From positions 1 through 9,197 of the forward strand of contig JASBVW010000039.1 of NCBI GenBank assembly GCA_029961005.1: DNA of 9,197 nucleotides. Direction: 5' to 3'. The notes below the pieces were generated by a model that did not search any database, had not been told where the DNA came from, and saw only the letters and a program-made list of their open reading frames with translations. Positions within the stretch are counted from its first letter, which is position 1, and each line of letters starts with the position of its first letter. This DNA is from Bacillota bacterium. Lineage in GTDB: Bacteria > Bacillota > UBA5301 > JASBVW01. This document shows positions 6,004 to 9,197 of the stretch, one piece after another. A program made the translations under genes and the position numbers.

Positions 6004-6624
6004 ATGAAGGGAGTAATTCTTCCGAAAGGGCGGCCGGCGGTGGAGCTGATAGAGTGGACCCTGGAGGTCTTTGCCCCCTATGGCGATCTGGGGCTGTTTG
6101 CCGTCTCCTTCATGGAGTCGTCGTTCTTTCCCATTCCACCGGATGTGCTGTTGATTCCCTTGACCCTGCTTCGCCCCCAATGGGGGCTCTGGCTGGCCCT
6201 GGTGACGACGACAGCCTCGGTCTTGGGGGCTCTCTTCGGCTACTACATCGGTGCCCGGGGCGGGCGCCCTCTCCTGGAGCGCCTGGTCTCCCCGCGGCGC
6301 CTGGTGGAGGTGGAGAGCCTTTTCCAGCGCTACGGGGCCTGGGCGGTGGGGGTGGCGGGATTTACTCCCATCCCCTACAAGGTCTTTACCATCGCTGCCG
6401 GAGTCTTCCACCTGAACCGGCGGATTTTTGTGGTGGCCTCCGTAGCCAGCCGGGGATTGCGCTTTGGGCTGGAGGCCGTTCTGGTCATGCTTTACGGGGA
6501 AGAGATCGTGCGCTTCCTCACCGGTTACTTTGACCTGGCTACCCTGGCGCTGACTTTGGCTGTCCTGGCCGGTTACGGGCTGTATTGGCTCTGGCGGCGG
6601 AGCAGGGCTGGCGAGAGGAAATGA
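6004..6624 (+). CDS. YqaA/DedA-family (SNARE-associated domain) membrane protein
   Basis: A 206-residue inner-membrane protein of the DedA superfamily, whose members act in membrane lipid homeostasis (undecaprenyl-phosphate or phospholipid translocation in characterised cases). The family features are E38-SSFFPIPPD (38-47) in the first re-entrant segment, FGYYIGARGG (78-87), and the second re-entrant segment GFTPIPYKVFTIAAGVF (119-135) with its Pro pair and Lys126. SRGLRFGLEA (149-158) carries the usual paired Arg residues. The length and the F-T-P-I-P-Y-K form point to the shorter YqaA branch. The start is uncertain: the ATG at 6004 has only a weak ribosome site, while a GTG at 6040 has GAAAGGG 9 bases upstream and would remove 12 residues. 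The gene is followed after 52 bases by azlC on the same strand, without a visible terminator. Confidence 0.85.
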   Translation: MKGVILPKGRPAVELIEWTLEVFAPYGDLGLFAVSFMESSFFPIPPDVLLIPLTLLRPQWGLWLALVTTTASVLGALFGYYIGARGGRPLLERLVSPRRLVEVESLFQRYGAWAVGVAGFTPIPYKVFTIAAGVFHLNRRIFVVASVASRGLRFGLEAVLVMLYGEEIVRFLTGYFDLATLALTLAVLAGYGLYWLWRRSRAGERK

Positions 6625-6676
6625 GGGTCAAGGGGTGAAGAGGTAAGCGCAGGCAAGGAGGAGGTAAAGTAGGGGC

Positions 6677-7393
6677 ATGAAGACTTCTGCAGCGGCAGTG
6701 GACCGCTCCCCGGCTTCCATTGGTGCGGAGGCGGTCAGGGAAGGCGTCAAGGACGCCTTCCCCATTGTTCTGGGCTACATCCCCCTGGGCTTCGCCTTCG
6801 GGGTCCTGGCCCGGGCCCACGGCCTTTCCCCGCTCTGGGCGACTTTGATGTCGGTCTTGATCTACTCCGGCTCCGGCCAGTTCATCGCCGTGGGGCTGAT
6901 GGGCCTGGGAGCTTCGCCCTGGACCATAGTGCTGACGGCCGTGGCGGTCAACATCAGGTACCTGCTGCTGAGCGCCTCCCTGGCCGCCCGGCTAACCGCC
7001 CTGCCCCGCCGCTTCTTGTGGCTCTACGCCTTCCAGCTCACCGATGAAACCTTTGCCGTGGCCAGCGACCGCCTGCGCCGGGAGCAGCCCCAGCCGCACT
7101 ACCTTTGGGGCCTGAACCTGGCCGCCCACTTGTCCTGGATCGGGGGCACGCTGGCGGGGGCCGCCTTTGGCGGCGCCCTGCCGGCGACGGAGCGGTGGGG
7201 GATAGATTTCGCCCTCCCGGCCATGTTCATCTCCCTGGTGGTGGGGCAGTGCCGGCGCCGGGAGGATGTCCTGGTGGCCCTGGCCGCGGCGGGCCTGACC
7301 CTCCTCGTCTCCGGCCTGGGCGGGGACGGCTTTAGCCTCCCCCTGGCTGCAGCGGCGGCGGCCCTTCTGGGGGTGATTCTGAGCCGTGAGTGA
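6677..7393 (+). CDS. azlC: AzlC, large subunit of a branched-chain amino acid exporter
   Basis: A 238-residue membrane protein matching AzlC throughout: GVKDAFPIVLGYIPLGFAFGVLA (23-45), SVLIYSGSGQFIAVGLM (59-75), VNIRYLLLSASLAARL (91-106), FQLTDETFAVA (119-129), GLNLAAHLSWIGGTLAG (145-161) and WGIDFALPAMFISLV (174-188). About eight membrane helices are expected. With AzlD it forms an exporter for branched-chain amino acids or analogues, known from 4-azaleucine resistance in Bacillus subtilis. The ATG at 6677 follows an AAGGAGGAGG run (about 12 bases away) and a nearer GTAGGGG. Translation of azlD appears coupled to it through an 8-base overlap. No Lrp-type regulator gene is adjacent, and no operator was identified. 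Confidence 0.93.
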   Translation: MKTSAAAVDRSPASIGAEAVREGVKDAFPIVLGYIPLGFAFGVLARAHGLSPLWATLMSVLIYSGSGQFIAVGLMGLGASPWTIVLTAVAVNIRYLLLSASLAARLTALPRRFLWLYAFQLTDETFAVASDRLRREQPQPHYLWGLNLAAHLSWIGGTLAGAAFGGALPATERWGIDFALPAMFISLVVGQCRRREDVLVALAAAGLTLLVSGLGGDGFSLPLAAAAAALLGVILSRE

Positions 7394-7709
7394 AAAGCTG
7401 CTGTGGGGGCTCATCTTAGGCCTGGCTGCGGCCAACTACCTCCTGCGCCTGCTGCCGTTTGCCCTCTTGGCGGGCCGGGAGGTTCCGCCGACCCTGCGGC
7501 GCTGGCTGGAGTTCATCCCGGTGGCGGTGCTGGCGGCTGTCCTGGCCCAGAGCATCTTCTGGCAGGAGGGTGGTCTGCGCCTAGCGGGCAACCGGTTGCT
7601 GCTGCCGGCCCTGCTCACCCTGGCCTTTGCGGTGCGGGTCCGGAGCCTGACTTGGACGCTTCTCTTCGGCATGGCGGCGAGGGCGGCAGCCGGCCGCTTC
7701 GGGGGCTAG
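7386..7709 (+). CDS. azlD: AzlD, small subunit of the branched-chain amino acid exporter
   Basis: A 107-residue protein with about four membrane segments, the usual size for AzlD. The N-terminal NYLLRLLPFALLAGREVPP (17-35) and LRRWLEFIPVAVLAAVLAQ (37-55) are the family signature (R-x-L-P-F, then L-x-x-[IV]-P-x-A-V-L-A-A). The C-terminal half RLLLPALLTLAFAVRVRSLTW completes the fold. It works only with AzlC. The GTG at 7386 lies inside the end of azlC, in another frame, and is preceded by GGGGGTGA about 9 bases upstream, so translational coupling is likely. The end of the gene is 51 bases from the convergent propeller gene; I see no T-run terminator in that gap. Confidence 0.92.
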   Translation: MSEKLLWGLILGLAAANYLLRLLPFALLAGREVPPTLRRWLEFIPVAVLAAVLAQSIFWQEGGLRLAGNRLLLPALLTLAFAVRVRSLTWTLLFGMAARAAAGRFGG

Positions 7710-7760
7710 GAGGATGCCGGGGCCTTGGGGGCGGCGCCACTTTCCAGAAAGCGTACCGGC

Positions 7761-8660
7761 TTACTTGCGCACTGCCACGAAGAGCGGCCCTGCGCACACC
7801 GGGATCACGGCCTCTACGGTGTTGGTGGTGGTGTCGATGATGGCCACGGAGTTGGCGGTGTTGCGGGCCACCACCAGGGCCTGGTCGCCAGCGGTAATGT
7901 CGATGCCGATGGGTGTGTCGCCCACCGTAATAGTAAAGATTTGCGCGTGCAGGGCGGTGTCTACTACGGAGACGGTGCCGTCGTTTCGATTGGTGACGTA
8001 AGCCCGCGAGCCGGTCCGGTTGAAGACGATCTCAGTCGGTCCGTCGCCCACGGCGATGGTGGTGGGCAGGACCAGGTTGGTCAGGACGTCCACCATGGAA
8101 AGGTTGTCGTTGCCGGTATTAGCCACCAGGACGAAGCTCCCCTGGGGCGCCACCGCCACGCCCGTGGGCGCGCTGCCCGCCGGCAGGGCCAGGGTGGTCA
8201 CCTCCAGGTTGACGTCCAGGTTGGCTACCGAGAGGGTATTCGTCGCCACCAGGGAGATGTAGCCGTGGGTGCCATCCGGGCTGATCCCGATCCCGTTGGG
8301 CTGGCCGGAGACGGGGAAGACCACCACTGCGCTGTTGGTTTCCGTGCTGATCACCGCCACGTTGTTGCTGCCGGAGCCCAAGACGTAGACATACTGCCCG
8401 TCGGGTGAGACCCGCACGTCGTAGGGGGTAGTCACCCCCAAGCCCCCCAGGTTGATGGTGGCCACTACGGTGTTGGTCAGGGTCCTGATGACTGAAACCG
8501 TGTTGTCCAGGGAGTTGGCCACGTAGACGAAGCGACCGCAGGGCGTAACGGCCACCCCCGCCGGCCCGTCGCCTACCGGGATGGTGTCCGTCACCGCGTT
8601 GCGGAAAAGATTAACCACTGAGACGGTATCGTCCAGGTTATTGGTGACATAGGCGATCAT
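7761..8660 (-). CDS. YVTN-type seven-bladed beta-propeller protein without signal peptide
   Basis: The 299 residues divide completely into seven repeats of 40-46 residues, starting about residues 1, 43, 89, 131, 175, 218 and 260. The consensus is Y-V-[TA]-N-x-x-D-[ND]-T-V-S-V-[VI]-D-x-x-T-N-x-V-x-x-T-I-x-V-G-D-x-P-x-G-V-A-V-x-P-x-G. This is the YVTN/surface-layer propeller repeat; seven copies would close one ring. Homologues are often exported surface proteins or scaffolds, but here the first strand begins at residue 2, an in-frame TAG lies directly before the ATG, and no signal sequence is present. AAAGGGG lies 8 bases before the start. The only two Cys residues are C41 and C289, in the first and last blades. 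No catalytic motif is visible, so binding or structural use is the natural guess. It is divergent from the amino acid permease and convergent with azlD. Confidence 0.9.
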   Translation of the reverse strand: MIAYVTNNLDDTVSVVNLFRNAVTDTIPVGDGPAGVAVTPCGRFVYVANSLDNTVSVIRTLTNTVVATINLGGLGVTTPYDVRVSPDGQYVYVLGSGSNNVAVISTETNSAVVVFPVSGQPNGIGISPDGTHGYISLVATNTLSVANLDVNLEVTTLALPAGSAPTGVAVAPQGSFVLVANTGNDNLSMVDVLTNLVLPTTIAVGDGPTEIVFNRTGSRAYVTNRNDGTVSVVDTALHAQIFTITVGDTPIGIDITAGDQALVVARNTANSVAIIDTTTNTVEAVIPVCAGPLFVAVRK

Positions 8661-8749
8661 CTACCATTCCCCTTTCAGAAGTGCTCAGACTCAGGGCGAT
8701 CTCAATCCTGTCACAATCTTATGCTGGGGGCACCGTTTTGGCCTTGTGC

Positions 8750-8772
8750 CACCGGCCCAAAAATCCCCGGTG
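8750..8772. promoter_or_regulatory. Inverted repeat in the propeller/permease divergent intergenic region
   Basis: CACCGG (8750-8755) and CCGGTG (8767-8772) are perfect inverted copies around an 11-base spacer containing an A-run. They sit in the 173-base gap between two divergent genes, where an operator or leader hairpin could act. No T-run follows in either direction, so a terminator is unlikely. Given the high GC content, this may be chance. Confidence 0.25.
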
Positions 8773-8796
8773 ACCCGAACCCCGCCGGTTGGCATA

Positions 8797-8805
8797 TGGT
8801 AAAAG
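8797..8805 (+). promoter_or_regulatory. Possible extended -10 element for the permease gene
   Basis: TGGTAAAAG closely resembles the extended -10 proposed for tRNA-Arg (TGGTAAAAT). It lies 28 bases before the permease start. No good -35 hexamer is present at normal distance, which extended -10 promoters can tolerate. Confidence 0.3.
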
Positions 8806-8833
8806 GCCGGGGTCGGGAAGGGGGAAAAGTGCA

Positions 8834-9197
8834 GTGGGCTACGGGGCCGGCGGTGCAAACGGACGAGGGCAGTTGGGCCTCTGGGACGTCACGGCCCTGG
8901 TGGTCGGGGCGGTGGTGGGGGCGGATATTTACGTCGGGTCGGCCCTGGGTGCCCGCTACCTGGGGCCGGCCGCCCTGGCGGCCTGGGCGGCCGGGGCCCT
9001 GGTGGCCTGGGGAGTGGCGCTGGCCCTGGCCAGGTGCGCCATGCTCGCGCCCCGGGTGGGGGGAAGTTACGCCTACGCCCGGGAAGCTTTCCGCCCTGCG
9101 GTGGGTTTTGCCGCCGGCTGGGCGCTTTGGCTGGCGGAGTGGATTTCGCTGGCGGTCTTTCCCGTGGCCCTGACCCGTTACCTGGGCGTTCTCTGCC
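8834..9197 (+). CDS. APC-superfamily amino acid permease, 5' part only
   Basis: The first 121 residues of a transporter that continues beyond the window. LGLWDVTALVVGAVVGADIYVG (14-35) matches the first helix of APC-type permeases, with the broken G-x-x-x-G segment that contacts the substrate. A second helix spans about 43-68, and LAPRVGGSYAYAREAF (71-86) is the characteristic P-x-x-G-G-x-Y-x-Y-x-R-x-x-F loop. A third helix begins at about 88 (GWALWLAEWISL). The family moves amino acids or amines by proton- or sodium-coupled symport or by exchange; which substrate cannot be decided from this part. The GTG at 8834 follows GGAAGGGGG at 9 bases and gives a short 13-residue polar lead. An overlapping ORF in another frame that runs to 9173 is a shadow. 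Confidence 0.82.
   Translation, partial: MGYGAGGANGRGQLGLWDVTALVVGAVVGADIYVGSALGARYLGPAALAAWAAGALVAWGVALALARCAMLAPRVGGSYAYAREAFRPAVGFAAGWALWLAEWISLAVFPVALTRYLGVLC

Noticed and set aside
8721..9173. + strand ORF of 150 codons rich in Trp, Pro and Gly
   Set aside because: It is a shadow of the APC permease, whose frame shows clear family motifs and remains open to the window end.
1..9197. CRISPR array, insertion sequence or toxin-antitoxin pair
   Set aside because: No regularly spaced direct repeats, no transposase-like reading frame with terminal inverted repeats, and no small paired genes were found by reading both strands.

Overview
The window is a high-GC stretch with strong purine-rich Shine-Dalgarno sites, frequent GTG/TTG starts and short intergenic gaps. 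One line of the antiporter gene (3301-3360) has 44 G/C of 60. Together with a YtrA-type GntR regulator, a slipin, AzlCD, a flagellin and an NrfD-type anchor, this suggests a GC-rich, probably thermophilic anaerobic Firmicute of the Moorella/Ammonifex/Desulfotomaculum kind. That assignment is inference from gene content and style; no phylogenetic marker is present.

Left block (1-3569, + strand): the 3' part of an NrfD/PsrC-type quinone-interacting membrane subunit (its electron-transfer partners would lie upstream of the window), a 124-residue GntR/YtrA regulator, a slipin that follows it by 12 bases, and an NhaC-like Na+/H+ antiporter. The regulator, slipin and antiporter look like one transcription unit, plausibly an envelope or ion-homeostasis module.

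Middle (3575-5893): a 501-residue flagellin-family protein on the - strand, convergent with the antiporter. It has recognisable flagellin helical ends around a variable centre containing a duplicated beta module. Then come a promoter, tRNA-Arg(CCT) and a terminator on the + strand, and a markedly AT-richer small gene on the - strand for a secreted or membrane protein of unknown function.

Right block (6004-7709, + strand): a YqaA/DedA-family membrane protein followed by azlC and azlD, a branched-chain amino acid export pair with an 8-base gene overlap. A seven-blade YVTN beta-propeller gene lies convergent on the - strand (7761-8660). Divergent from it, an APC-superfamily amino acid permease starts at 8834 and runs off the right edge.

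No CRISPR array, insertion sequence, rRNA or defence system was seen. The points most worth a second look are the atypical flagellin, the GntR-slipin-antiporter unit, the AT-rich exported protein beside the tRNA, and the minimal unexported seven-blade propeller.
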